This document shows positions 44,056 to 53,149 of a DNA stretch of 64,000 nt, piece after piece. The stretch is from an uncultured Pirellula sp. (lineage in GTDB: Bacteria; Planctomycetota; Planctomycetia; Pirellulales; Pirellulaceae). How positions within the stretch are numbered: position 1 is the stretch's first letter; each line of letters begins with the position of its first letter. The notes under the pieces are model-generated. The model was not told the origin of the DNA, made no database searches, and saw nothing but the letters and a program-made list of their open reading frames with translations. Where the stretch lies: NCBI GenBank assembly GCA_903858115.1, contig CAIOHR010000055.1, positions 310,001-374,000 on the forward strand. Reading direction: 5' to 3'. The position numbers and the translations under genes were made by a program.

Positions 44056-45261
44056 ATGAAAATTGCACTTTTCTTAATTGTTTTATGTGTCGGCTTGGGT
44101 TTCGGAGCCGCCAATTGGGAGCATGCTCGTAGTATTCGTGGTTGGAAGAATGTTTCTGGCGTCGAAGAAAACATGGACAAGGTCATCGAGAAAATCTCTG
44201 ACCCGAACGCAAAGAAGCCGGGGCGAGTCGAAGTGATCGGCGGATCGCAACTCGACTTTGGCACAATGAAACGAGGCACTCGTCGTAGTCACAAATTTGT
44301 CTTTAAGAATGTAGGTGAACAGCCAATCGATGTTTGGTTTAAGAATAGCAGTTGTAAATGCACAGTGGGAAAGTTCGAGAAGGCCACACTCGAACCCGAT
44401 GCGCAAACCGAAGTTGAACTGGAGTGGATCGTTGAGGGAGTGGAAGATTTTGCTCAGACGGCAACAATCGGCACATCAGCCCGAGAACAAGAAGAAGTGA
44501 AACTAACGATTCGAGGCAGAGTCGGACAGCCACTCTCATTTGATCCGCCAGCTTTGCTTTTGGGCGATTTTCTTTCCAATGACGAATCAGAGTTTACAGG
44601 GCGTATGTTCAATCTCGAAGACGCTCCAATAGAGTTTCAATCCACAAGCATTGCCGACCCTGAATTGGCGAAAAAGATCAAGTACGAGATTCTCCCATCA
44701 CGCACACCTGAGCCGGGCGAATTTCCAAAATTTGTATCTGCCAAACAAGTCATCGAGTTCAAGATTAAGCTTATGAAAGGGATACCTTCGGGGAATATCT
44801 CCACGGAACTTGTATTCAGGAAAGATAGTGGCAATGCCGCTGGTGATGTCGAAACGATTTCTTTCAAGATCGCAGGTCGATGTGTTAATCCCATTCGTGT
44901 TATTGCTGGTAACGACTACGACGAAGAGAAAGACACGTTGAATATGGGTACCGGAACGACACAAAGCAGCCTAAAAAAAGTCATTATGCTCGCAGTGAAA
45001 ACCGCCGACACCCCAGACGCTAACATAAAGCTGAAACGTATAGCACCGGAATCACTTGCCAAGATTTTGCGTGTTTCCGTCGGAGAACCGAAAGTATCCA
45101 AAACGCAAAAGATATTTCCGATTACTTTAGAAATTCCTGCCGGAACTGAGCCGATCGAACTAAATGGAAATCACGGAAAGGACTTTGGGAAAGTCGTATT
45201 CGACACCAACATGGTTGATTCTCCTGAAGAATCGATCTTTGTTCGTGTTAAGTTAGAGTAA
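44056..45261 (+). CDS. DUF1573-domain exported protein
   Basis: 401 residues. A signal or anchor segment (IALFLIVLCVGLGFGAANW) is followed by a DUF1573 module: GSQLDFGTMKRGTRRSHKFVFKNVG, then NSSCKCTVGKFEKATLEPD (the conserved Cys-x-Cys) and VELEWIVEGVEDFAQTATI. One or two further Ig-like beta domains continue to the C-terminus. DUF1573 is abundant in planctomycetes and Bacteroidetes; role unknown, probably periplasmic. It starts 39 bases after the O-antigen ligase-like gene and may belong to that operon; the next gene is 150 bases on. Confidence 0.88.
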   Translation: MKIALFLIVLCVGLGFGAANWEHARSIRGWKNVSGVEENMDKVIEKISDPNAKKPGRVEVIGGSQLDFGTMKRGTRRSHKFVFKNVGEQPIDVWFKNSSCKCTVGKFEKATLEPDAQTEVELEWIVEGVEDFAQTATIGTSAREQEEVKLTIRGRVGQPLSFDPPALLLGDFLSNDESEFTGRMFNLEDAPIEFQSTSIADPELAKKIKYEILPSRTPEPGEFPKFVSAKQVIEFKIKLMKGIPSGNISTELVFRKDSGNAAGDVETISFKIAGRCVNPIRVIAGNDYDEEKDTLNMGTGTTQSSLKKVIMLAVKTADTPDANIKLKRIAPESLAKILRVSVGEPKVSKTQKIFPITLEIPAGTEPIELNGNHGKDFGKVVFDTNMVDSPEESIFVRVKLE

Positions 45262-45411
45262 ATGATGGCTTCGCTGAAGATGCGTCAACACTCGTAACGA
45301 AATTGTGTTTTCTTATCTAACGTCCTATGCTTGGTTAACCGATCTTAGGTTAGATCGCAAGTGTGCGGCATGCTCTATTGCTAGCAAGTCGTTTTAGGGA
45401 TTATTAGGTGA

Positions 45412-47127
45412 ATGATGTCCTGGAAACTCTCGAAATGCCATCGTAGGTCAGCGGTTCGCGCCTTTTTGATGGCATCCTTGATCACGGCTACCTCAGTTCT
45501 GTTGCCATTAATGGACTTGAACGGCGAGCCACCTAAAACTGGGCCGGCACGAAAGGGCCGGGTTCAAATCAGATTCAGTGATATTCCCGATCCGACGAAC
45601 GAGTCAACGCCTAAAGCCCAAGAGCAGAAAGCTCAAAAACAAGAGTTTCCAGCGACAAAGATAGACAGTAAGGTTGCTCAAAGGTCGGGAGCGGCCATCA
45701 ATGTAGCCACGAACGAGGAACGAAATCAAGTCATTGCTTCTGACTGGAACGACCCATGGGCTGTCTTCTTTGTGTCAGGCATGCAGTATGGTTACATGGA
45801 GCCATGCGGTTGCACGGGACTGGAGAATCAGAAGGGTGGACTCATGCGACGCGATTCATTACTGGCTTCGTTGAAGGGACGCGGTTGGAATATTGTCCCG
45901 GTCGATGTGGGGAATCAGGTTCGTGACTCGCTCAAGCAGAATAACATCAAGTTTGAATGGACCGGTAAAGCACTTGAAATGATGGGTTACGCCGCAACCA
46001 CGTTCGGTGAATACGATCTCAACATGTATGCCGAGACACTGGTGTATCAGTTGATAAATACCACGCCTGACGCAGACGGCAAAAGCAACCCACTCTATTT
46101 GTCTGCGAACGTGTCGGTGTTTCCCGAAATGGATACACAATACAAAGTCATCAAAATTGGCAAGAAACGCATCGCGATCACTGGTGTAATTGGCGATGAG
46201 AACGCCAAAAAGGTCCAAGAGAATCAGCAGGAGGAAGGGGTCAAGATATCTCCTGCGATTGCTTCGTTGAAAAGAGTGGCACAGAAAATTCGCAGTGAGA
46301 AATGCGACTTCCATGTTCTTCTTGCGAATGCATCTTTGGAAGAGAGTCGAAAGATTGCAAAAGAAGTACCAGACTTTCAACTAATCGTAACTTCTGGAGG
46401 TTTTGGAGAACCCACGTATCGACCCGAACTCATCGAGGGTACCAAATCCCAAATGATTCAGGTGGGAGCCAAAGGGATGTATGCTGGAATTGTCGGACTG
46501 TTTGAGGGAGAGGAGCTGCGATACCAAAGAATTGCCTTAAGCTCGCAATTTGAGGACTCACCCAGGATGGCAGAGCTGTTCGGCAAGTATCAGGACCAAT
46601 TGAAAGCAGAGGGGTTCAAGGGATTGGGGCTAAAGCCTCAATCGCATCCTACCGGACGTGAGTTTGTGGGATCTGAGAAGTGCGGCGAATGCCATACTAC
46701 TGCATTTGATATTTGGAAGGCGACACCACATGCTCACGCAACCGACTCCATCGTTCAGCCACCCGAACGATCGTTGCCACGACACTTCGACCCCGAATGT
46801 CTTTCCTGCCATACAACAGGATGGAATCCACAGAAGTACTTTTACTACAAGACGGGTTTTGAGTCGTTAGAAACCACACCTCACATGGTCGCAAATGGCT
46901 GCGAGAACTGCCATGGACCTGGCAAGAACCATGCCGATGCTGAATCCGGCGACATTCAGGCAACAAAAGCGATGCTCATAAAACTTCGAGAGGAAATGCA
47001 ACTTCCACTTGAGAAAGCGCGAGACAAGTGCCTTGAATGTCACGATCAAGACAATAGTCCTGAATTCCAAAAGGAAAATGCTTTCGAGCAATACTGGGAA
47101 AAAGTCAAACACAACGGAAAAGACTAA
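45412..47127 (+). CDS. UshA-like metallophosphoesterase-fold protein fused to cytochrome c554-like tetrahaem domain
   Basis: 571 residues. ATG 45412 has AGGTG just upstream; the N-terminal hydrophobic stretch (FLMASLITATSVLLPLMDL) is an export signal. Residues about 110-400 resemble the 5'-nucleotidase/UshA metal-dependent fold. However, the entry motif is EPCGCTGLENQKGGLMRRDSLL with Cys-Gly-Cys instead of the usual DxH, so ordinary phosphatase activity is doubtful. The last 170 residues have four CxxCH haem sites (CGECH, CLSCH, CENCH, CLECH) in the spacing of cytochrome c554. Similar fusions exist in deltaproteobacteria and planctomycetes, from memory. It probably acts as a periplasmic redox protein. 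Confidence 0.87.
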   Translation: MMSWKLSKCHRRSAVRAFLMASLITATSVLLPLMDLNGEPPKTGPARKGRVQIRFSDIPDPTNESTPKAQEQKAQKQEFPATKIDSKVAQRSGAAINVATNEERNQVIASDWNDPWAVFFVSGMQYGYMEPCGCTGLENQKGGLMRRDSLLASLKGRGWNIVPVDVGNQVRDSLKQNNIKFEWTGKALEMMGYAATTFGEYDLNMYAETLVYQLINTTPDADGKSNPLYLSANVSVFPEMDTQYKVIKIGKKRIAITGVIGDENAKKVQENQQEEGVKISPAIASLKRVAQKIRSEKCDFHVLLANASLEESRKIAKEVPDFQLIVTSGGFGEPTYRPELIEGTKSQMIQVGAKGMYAGIVGLFEGEELRYQRIALSSQFEDSPRMAELFGKYQDQLKAEGFKGLGLKPQSHPTGREFVGSEKCGECHTTAFDIWKATPHAHATDSIVQPPERSLPRHFDPECLSCHTTGWNPQKYFYYKTGFESLETTPHMVANGCENCHGPGKNHADAESGDIQATKAMLIKLREEMQLPLEKARDKCLECHDQDNSPEFQKENAFEQYWEKVKHNGKD

Positions 47128-47142
47128 CCATTCGCGTCTGAC

Positions 47143-48246
47143 TCAATGCACATCGACTACGAGAGGACCCAAGACTTCCATACGTGGTGTTATTCCGAGG
47201 CCTGGAGACTCGCTCGCTGTCATGAATCCGCGGACGCGGTTTGGAGCTCCTTCGGCGGTGCTGACAGTCACATAACTGTTGAAGTCTGTGCTCGTGAATC
47301 GGAACTCTTCCGGTGTGCTGTGGGCCAAGTGAGCAATAGCTGCGGTTGTAATGTCGCCTCCCCAGCTATCTTCCAGTGTCATGGCAATCCCCATCGATAC
47401 ACAAAGGTCTCTCGCTTGTTTCGTTTTCGTTAGTCCACCGAGTTTGCTGATCTTAAGATTCACGACATCCATTGCCAAATCCGATTTTCCTCGAAGCAGA
47501 TTGTCGAGGCTATCAATGTTTTCATCGAGTACGAAGGGATGATCTGTATGCCTCCGAACGGAGAGACATTCTTCGTACGTTAAGCAGGGTTGTTCGATAT
47601 AAACATCTACATCGCGAACAGCCTTCACTACTCGCATGGCTTCGTGTTGGGTCCAGCCTGTGTTCGCATCCGCTACTAATCGATCACTGGGGCTTAGCAT
47701 GGCACGAACGGCATGAATACGCTCGATATCTGTATCTGGATCTCCTCCGACCTTCAATTGAAATCGTGTGTAACCATCTGCTCGATAGCCAGCTACCTTT
47801 TTGGCCATCGTCTCCGCTGACTCCTGAGATATCGCGCGGTACAGACGAATGCTGTCGCCAAATCTCCCACCCATGAGAGTACAAACTGGCAAGCCTGTGG
47901 CTTTACCGAGAATGTCCCAGCAGGCAATGTCGATCCCCGACTTCACGTATGGATGCCCTTTGAGTGCAGCGTCCATCCGATGATTCATTTTCCCAATTTC
48001 GCGAGGATCATAGCCGATCAGATGTGGAGCCAGTTCGCGCAGTCCTGCGCGAACCCCCTCGGCGTAAGCAGGCAGATAAAATGGCCCCAAGGGGCAGACT
48101 TCGCCAAAACCAATGAGGCCAGAGTCTGTCTCGACTCCAACGATGGTGCTGTCAAAGATAGAGACCGACTTTCCCCCAGACCACTTGTACGTTCCCTCAC
48201 ACAACGGGAGTTCAACGCGATGGGCAAACACACGAACAATTTTCAT
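47143..48246 (-). CDS. Enolase-superfamily enzyme, mandelate racemase/muconate lactonising type
   Basis: 367 residues from ATG 48246 ([15 protein letters not shown]); the frame is open to TTG 48279, but that adds a non-homologous leader. The capping domain ([17 protein letters not shown]) and barrel are clear. Catalytic residues are likely the Lys in [10 protein letters not shown], Asp in VADANTGW, Glu in YIEQPC, Asp/Glu in VLDENI, and Lys in NLKISKLGG. Sequence flavour recalls hydroxyproline betaine epimerase/cis-3-hydroxyproline dehydratase-like members, but this is a guess. It converges on the cytochrome fusion and precedes nothing obvious in a pathway. Reaction unknown. Confidence 0.9.
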   Translation of the reverse strand: MKIVRVFAHRVELPLCEGTYKWSGGKSVSIFDSTIVGVETDSGLIGFGEVCPLGPFYLPAYAEGVRAGLRELAPHLIGYDPREIGKMNHRMDAALKGHPYVKSGIDIACWDILGKATGLPVCTLMGGRFGDSIRLYRAISQESAETMAKKVAGYRADGYTRFQLKVGGDPDTDIERIHAVRAMLSPSDRLVADANTGWTQHEAMRVVKAVRDVDVYIEQPCLTYEECLSVRRHTDHPFVLDENIDSLDNLLRGKSDLAMDVVNLKISKLGGLTKTKQARDLCVSMGIAMTLEDSWGGDITTAAIAHLAHSTPEEFRFTSTDFNSYVTVSTAEGAPNRVRGFMTASESPGLGITPRMEVLGPLVVDVH

Positions 48247-48573
48247 TGGTTGATTCTTCGAAAGGGGATGTTGTCTCAACAGTGGATATCGACTTGTTTC
48301 CGATTAGACTCATTAAAGACATGAAATAGATAAACCACCACTTCCCAGTGGCATCCGACCGATCTATTTATACGTATGTTAGCATGATTGTTCCTCGTCC
48401 GACATCTCCGTAGAAGATTCGAGAAATCGGTCATTGCAAAGCTCGAACAATCTTCATCCATTGGGGATTGCAATGCACAATTATGCAGACATGGCGAAAA
48501 GGGGGCAAGAATGACTTTGAATTCAAGATCACTTCGAAGTGCAGAACGATTTTTCGTTCGAGCAATCCGCAAC
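48247..48573. other. Intergenic region upstream of the enolase-superfamily gene
   Basis: About 330 bases between the end of the anti-sigma gene and the start of the enolase-superfamily gene (both minus strand). It should hold the latter's promoter. The AT-rich segment near 48360-48385 (ATTTATACGTATGTTAGCATG) is a possible site, but no proper consensus pair is visible. No frame or repeat worth calling. Confidence 0.45.
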
Positions 48574-49392
48574 CTAGTTAGTCACGACTTTGGCTAAAAG
48601 CGGTAATCTCGATCGGTCTGAAACAACAACGCCGCCCGGTTTTTCAACGGTTATAGCGAAGAGCGTAGGTTTGCCCACGGGCAGCTTTGCTCGGATCGGA
48701 ACGACGACCTCTCCCTCCTTATCAATATCGAATACTCCACCATCGATAGGCTTCTCATCTCGTTCGGGATCGAAAATCCACAACTGGTATTGCTCTACTG
48801 TTGGATTGTTCTTGGCAAGAGTATTGAAACGCATATATCCCTCCTGCGATTTCGTACTCCAAACAATGTCTCCTTGCAATCCATCGACCTCCGCATCCGT
48901 TGGCTTTTGCCAAGCGACACGTACGACATCGGGTGCATTTGTCATCAGGATCTCCCGCCGCTGTTCCGCAGTAGCGAGAGGCACATTGTTCGAACCTCTA
49001 TTGCTCCATATAGGAAACCATGTCGCAAACACCATAACGGATGCTGCTATCGCTACAAACCAAGAGGCTAGCTCCCGCAACCCAACCGCCGACGTTGGAT
49101 CGGCACCGCTTGTCTTTTGATTCGTTACAAAATTGGATTTACTGCCTCCTTGATTCACTTGTGCAAGGATAAGTTCTTGCAAGCTCGGGGGAAGCGTTTC
49201 AGCGCCATTTCCATCGAGCGTCAAGAAAATTTTACTTGCGGCTCGATCCGTTTTCTCCACCTCAGCAGAGAATTTTTTTTGGTCGAGCGACTCAATTGCT
49301 GCCATCTCTTCAAAACTCAGATCACCAAGCACAAAGCCAGCTACAAGATCATCGAATCGATCACCGTACTTGGAAGCTATCGGTAAACTCAT
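48574..49392 (-). CDS. Anti-sigma factor, RskA-like
   Basis: 272 residues. The N-terminal cytoplasmic part (DRFDDLVAGFVLGDLSFEEMAAIE) is the zinc-less anti-sigma pattern that would hold the adjacent sigma factor. One TM helix (LASWFVAIAASVMVFATWF, about 107-125) follows. The C-terminal periplasmic part has the RskA/anti-sigma-K signature: QGDIVWSTKSQEGYMRF, VEQYQLWIFD, GVFDIDKEGEVVVPI, and GKPTLFAITVEKPGG. It overlaps the sigma gene by 4 bases, as expected for a co-regulated pair. Signals that trigger release (for example site-1/2 proteolysis) are unknown here. Confidence 0.92.
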   Translation of the reverse strand: MSLPIASKYGDRFDDLVAGFVLGDLSFEEMAAIESLDQKKFSAEVEKTDRAASKIFLTLDGNGAETLPPSLQELILAQVNQGGSKSNFVTNQKTSGADPTSAVGLRELASWFVAIAASVMVFATWFPIWSNRGSNNVPLATAEQRREILMTNAPDVVRVAWQKPTDAEVDGLQGDIVWSTKSQEGYMRFNTLAKNNPTVEQYQLWIFDPERDEKPIDGGVFDIDKEGEVVVPIRAKLPVGKPTLFAITVEKPGGVVVSDRSRLPLLAKVVTN

Positions 49393-50072
49393 GACGCACC
49401 TACCATTCTCTCAAAACGCTCCATGCACTCACGAAGCTCCAGCAAACTGCGTCTTGCGTAAGTCTTCACGGTCCCAATAGGCATCTCCAACCGTTCGGAG
49501 ATTTTGCTGTGAGAAAGGCCTTGGTGTATCGATAGTCGAATCACTTCTCGTTGCTTTTCCCCCAGTTTCCCAAGACATCGCGTCGCCTTTTCCGACTCAT
49601 CGAGTATCTCTACGGATGGCGCAATACTCGACGATGGGAGATCTGCACTGGAATCGTCCCCAAGACTGGACCACTCGATCGACCGGTTGCTTTTTCGAAA
49701 CCGATCTATGAGCTTTCTCCGAGCTAACATCGTCACGAAAGTCACCTCCGATGATTTACTTCGATCCCATCGGTCAGCCTTTTGCCACAGGTCGAGAAAG
49801 ATTTCCTGTGTTGCATCTTCGGCATCTGCATGATTCGGTGTAAATCGACGTGCCAACGACCAAACCAAACCACCGTACTTTTCGACACATTCGTGAAAGG
49901 AGGTAGGGTCTTGGGCCGCGACTCTTTCGAGAATCGATACGCTGCTCTGCTCCACATACGGTGAAGAACTGAGCCTAGAAACGGTATTTTCCAGTTGTGG
50001 CTCCATGGGTACCAATTGAAGTGATTTCAAGCGGATTACTGCTGCAGTTGACATGATTCCTAACGACTCCAT
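49389..50072 (-). CDS. ECF-type RNA polymerase sigma factor (SigK-like)
   Basis: 227 residues from ATG 50072; ATG 50054 is an equally good start. Sigma region 2 is seen in YGGLVWSLARRFTPNHADAEDATQEIFLDLW with TFVTMLARRKLIDRFRK. Region 4 is LGEKQREVIRLSIHQGLSHSKISERLEMPIGTVKTY. Together with the overlapping RskA-like anti-sigma gene this is a two-gene envelope-signalling unit. The regulon is unknown; it may include the minus-strand operon upstream, from which it is separated by 106 bases, but I see no shared promoter motif by eye. Confidence 0.93.
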   Translation of the reverse strand: MESLGIMSTAAVIRLKSLQLVPMEPQLENTVSRLSSSPYVEQSSVSILERVAAQDPTSFHECVEKYGGLVWSLARRFTPNHADAEDATQEIFLDLWQKADRWDRSKSSEVTFVTMLARRKLIDRFRKSNRSIEWSSLGDDSSADLPSSSIAPSVEILDESEKATRCLGKLGEKQREVIRLSIHQGLSHSKISERLEMPIGTVKTYARRSLLELRECMERFERMVGAS

Positions 50073-50178
50073 CGCTTTTCTTTGTCGATGGTATACGCTT
50101 CTAGCGTGGGTTTGGATTCATCCAACCGCTAAATTCTATATAAATCAGCTTTTTTCGGGGCAAATATCTCCGGTTACG

Positions 50179-51711
50179 TTAGTTCGATTCCAGAGATTTC
50201 TTAAAACGATTGAGCGATATGTTGACCTGCCTATTCCAATGATCGGCTTCTTTTGCATCTCTATCTTCACAGGCGTGCTCGAGTAGTTCCAGTTTGGAGA
50301 GAAATACTTTCATCCGCATCTTCTGAAACCGATTGAGCGATTGCCTTCTCAGGTATTGGCCGACTACTAATTTGTGGGCCCAATCCTCTTGTTGTACGAT
50401 CAGGAATGCTGCAGTATCCCATTCCCTTCCAGCGACAGAACTGAAAAGATCTGCTTGTAACGCGGTCATTTCTTTTTTGATCTCGTTTACTGGTTGATAG
50501 TAGAGGAAGCAAGCTCCTATACTGGCTAGTACCAGTCCCACCAACGTCACTGCTGCGATTACGGAATTGGGTAGAATGATATCGTTGCTGACTTTCGCAA
50601 TACCTTCAGCTCGTTTCATCAAGAATCCCATCATCTTTTGTTGTGGATCAAAACGGCGGCGAATCCCGCCGACAGCGAGGAGAACCAATGCGGCAATACC
50701 CGCGACCAGATCTTCTAGTTTGGTCGAATCTCGAACCGTTTGTATCGCACTCGCGGGAACATTCGTCGCGTTCAGAATGAAGGGATTACAATATCCATCA
50801 AAGGCATGAGTATGATCCGCTGACTGAACTCCTTTCGGATGGAGAGGGCCATTGACACCATATGAAATCGCTAGGACAACGGCGGCCAACAATGCGAACC
50901 AAAAAAGTGTCTTCTTCAGACCGAACTCCTTCACGCTCCACATCAACAGTCCGAGATTCACACCGGTGCCCATGACCAAAAGTGTGAATGATGCCCCGAT
51001 CGAGTTGCCATGCTGGAACATCGAAGCAACCTGTACGATGGCAACCATCGGAGTCACATAAGCCAACGTGGCGATACCACACATGGTGAGAGGGGCTGTA
51101 GGGTCATTGCTTCCAGCCGCATGTTGCAAAATCCCAGCAGGAAGCAATCCTGCGAGCAGTCCTACTCCCAGCAAAGCAACGAAAATGTAGTAGCTAGAAC
51201 GGCTGAACGCTTGTTCAGCCATCGATAACGCAACGGCGGCGACGCGGCGCAATCCGTAAGGGGTAGGAGGCAAAGTCTCAGGTTCCAGCCAGTTGTTTGG
51301 GAAAAAACGATCCCATACGACACCAATGACCGTAATGATAGAAAGTGAGCCAAGGCAAAAAACAAAAAGCGTGAATGGATCTGACAATGTGAGTCCATAC
51401 AAAACCGAAATTGGATTGAACAACGGCGCCGTCAGCCCAAACGCAATGATCGTTCCTCCCGAGATCCCGCTGCGTCGCATCTGCACCATGATGGGAATTA
51501 CCCCAAACGAACACACGGGAAGCAGCATTCCCAATAGCCAAGCATAGGGCAATTGTCGCCACGATCGACCTCCGAAAAGCCGAAAGGTACCTTCTCTACC
51601 TAGGATCCTCTCAAAGATTGCTGCAATCAACCAACCGATAACTAAGGTAGGAGCACAGGCAACAGCGGCTTGGCAAATACGTACCAGTGGTCCCCAGAAT
51701 AAAACGTCCAT
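50179..51711 (-). CDS. Permease of the ArsP/DUF318 (PF03773) family with helical C-terminus
   Basis: 510 residues. Two sets of about four hydrophobic helices flank a cytoplasmic loop. Family signatures are GMLLPVCSFGVIPIMVQMRRSGISGG and GLTAPLFNPISVLYGL in the first set, and PTLVIGWLIAAIFER near the N-terminus. Members include organoarsenical permeases, but most have unknown substrates; the family signature holds a conserved Cys (PVCSFG). The last 110 residues add another membrane helix and a charged helical domain (ITALQADLFSSVAG-type). Its ATG overlaps the stop of the upstream lipoprotein gene (TAATG), so they are coupled. Confidence 0.85.
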   Translation of the reverse strand: MDVLFWGPLVRICQAAVACAPTLVIGWLIAAIFERILGREGTFRLFGGRSWRQLPYAWLLGMLLPVCSFGVIPIMVQMRRSGISGGTIIAFGLTAPLFNPISVLYGLTLSDPFTLFVFCLGSLSIITVIGVVWDRFFPNNWLEPETLPPTPYGLRRVAAVALSMAEQAFSRSSYYIFVALLGVGLLAGLLPAGILQHAAGSNDPTAPLTMCGIATLAYVTPMVAIVQVASMFQHGNSIGASFTLLVMGTGVNLGLLMWSVKEFGLKKTLFWFALLAAVVLAISYGVNGPLHPKGVQSADHTHAFDGYCNPFILNATNVPASAIQTVRDSTKLEDLVAGIAALVLLAVGGIRRRFDPQQKMMGFLMKRAEGIAKVSNDIILPNSVIAAVTLVGLVLASIGACFLYYQPVNEIKKEMTALQADLFSSVAGREWDTAAFLIVQQEDWAHKLVVGQYLRRQSLNRFQKMRMKVFLSKLELLEHACEDRDAKEADHWNRQVNISLNRFKKSLESN

Positions 51712-52169
51712 TATTTCACACTGCTCTCTTCATCGACTGGGGGCATTTTCGCTGCGTAGCTATCGCACAGTTTCTGTAGAGCCAACAAGGATTCTTGCAG
51801 GCCGTTCAAGCGAAGCAATTCTGCAATCTTCGCATCTTTACCAAGGAGCATTTCACCTTCGCTCGCCAGTTTGCTGGCCCAGCTATCGATTTCATCAAAC
51901 TCTATCTTTGTCATGTCGCTGTCAGCCACCAGTTCTGGAAGCCAGATAACAAGATCGACAAACTCCCTCTCTATGCTTGTTGCCTTTGACTCAACGGCTC
52001 CATTCGAATCCGAGATCTGCTTTAGCCGTTTCGAAGCTTCAAAAACACTTACTGGCCAATGCGGCGGAAAGTGCTCCTCCTCTTCTTCCTCCTTCGGAGC
52101 TGTGTAACACCCCCCTAACATCGTTAACAAAAGGAGGAACGGTAACAATGCAAGAACTGCTTTCGGCAT
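51711..52169 (-). CDS. Small predicted lipoprotein
   Basis: 152 residues. The signal peptide ends in the lipobox LGGC (LLTMLGGCYTAP), so the mature protein should be lipid-anchored. An acidic run (KEEEEEEHFPPHWP) follows, then mainly helical sequence. No domain is recognised. It lies 27 bases behind the MoxR gene and overlaps the permease start, placing it in the operon DUF58 - transglutaminase - MoxR - lipoprotein - permease. Function unknown. Confidence 0.82.
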   Translation of the reverse strand: MPKAVLALLPFLLLLTMLGGCYTAPKEEEEEEHFPPHWPVSVFEASKRLKQISDSNGAVESKATSIEREFVDLVIWLPELVADSDMTKIEFDEIDSWASKLASEGEMLLGKDAKIAELLRLNGLQESLLALQKLCDSYAAKMPPVDEESSVK

Positions 52170-52196
52170 AGGAACAAATCCCGCAATGACAAATGT

Positions 52197-53144
52197 TTAC
52201 ATAGGAATAGGGACGGCATTGAGCACGCTCTCAATGGCTTTGTCGATCGCACCACCAAGACCCGCAAGTCGTACCGATAATACAGGAACCGCAACGTCTT
52301 GGATATCGTCAGGTGTCGCAAAGTCGCGGCCTACAAGCATCGCCTTTGCTTGTGCGACGCGTTGCCATTGAAGTAGACCGCGAGGACTCAACCCCAATGT
52401 GAATGCATGATTCTTTCGCGTCGCTTCAGCGAGACTTACTAAGTACTCGCGAACCGGTGCTTCTACCGCAATCTTCGCTACTTGAAGTTGAAGGGCGAGT
52501 AGTTTTCCTGGGGCAAGCACTTCAGTAGCAACTTCGTTTTCCAGGGATCGACTGCTTCTTTCGAGCAATGCCAACTCACTTATCCTGTCGGGATAACCAA
52601 TTCTAAGCTTCATGGCAAACCGGTCCAATTGAGCCTCCGGAAGCGGATACGCACCGACGCTCTCCACCGGATTCTGAGTCGCGAGCACCAAGAATGTGGG
52701 GCAAAGGGCTTTTCCTTCGCCATCGATCGTAACCTGCCTTTCGGCCATCGCTTCAAACAGCGCGCTCTGCGTGCGAGGGGTCGCTCTGTTGATTTCGTCC
52801 GCCAAAAGGACATCACCAAAAACTGGACCAGGTCGAAACTCAAACTCTCGCGATTTCTGATTGAGAATACTAAAACCGGTGATATCGCTCGGCAATAGAT
52901 CGGGCGTGCATTGGATCCGAGTGAACTTTCCGCCGATGACGGTGGCCAGCGCTTTGGCCAAAGTCGTCTTTCCGAGCCCCGGTAAATCGTCAAACAACAC
53001 ATGCCCTCGAGCAAGTACGCAAGCGATGAGACTTTCGACGACATCAGGCTTGCCGAGCAGGACTCGATTAAGTTGTTCTCGCATCCCTGATAGCAACAGG
53101 CTAATCTCCGAAGGTGCAAGAGCATTTTCTGATGGTACAAGCAT
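52197..53144 (-). CDS. MoxR-family AAA+ ATPase
   Basis: 315 residues. Walker A is DDLPGLGKTTLAKAL, Walker B is VLLADEINRATPRTQ; sensor 1 lies in LATQNPVES and the family motif PLPEAQLDRFAMKL is present. MoxR ATPases act as chaperones assembling VWA-type or metalloprotein complexes, and typically sit beside DUF58 and transglutaminase genes, as here. It starts 5 bases after the transglutaminase gene. No VWA gene is in this operon, although one lies elsewhere in the window (38307). Confidence 0.95.
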   Translation of the reverse strand: MLVPSENALAPSEISLLLSGMREQLNRVLLGKPDVVESLIACVLARGHVLFDDLPGLGKTTLAKALATVIGGKFTRIQCTPDLLPSDITGFSILNQKSREFEFRPGPVFGDVLLADEINRATPRTQSALFEAMAERQVTIDGEGKALCPTFLVLATQNPVESVGAYPLPEAQLDRFAMKLRIGYPDRISELALLERSSRSLENEVATEVLAPGKLLALQLQVAKIAVEAPVREYLVSLAEATRKNHAFTLGLSPRGLLQWQRVAQAKAMLVGRDFATPDDIQDVAVPVLSVRLAGLGGAIDKAIESVLNAVPIPM

Positions 53145-53149
53145 GGGAT

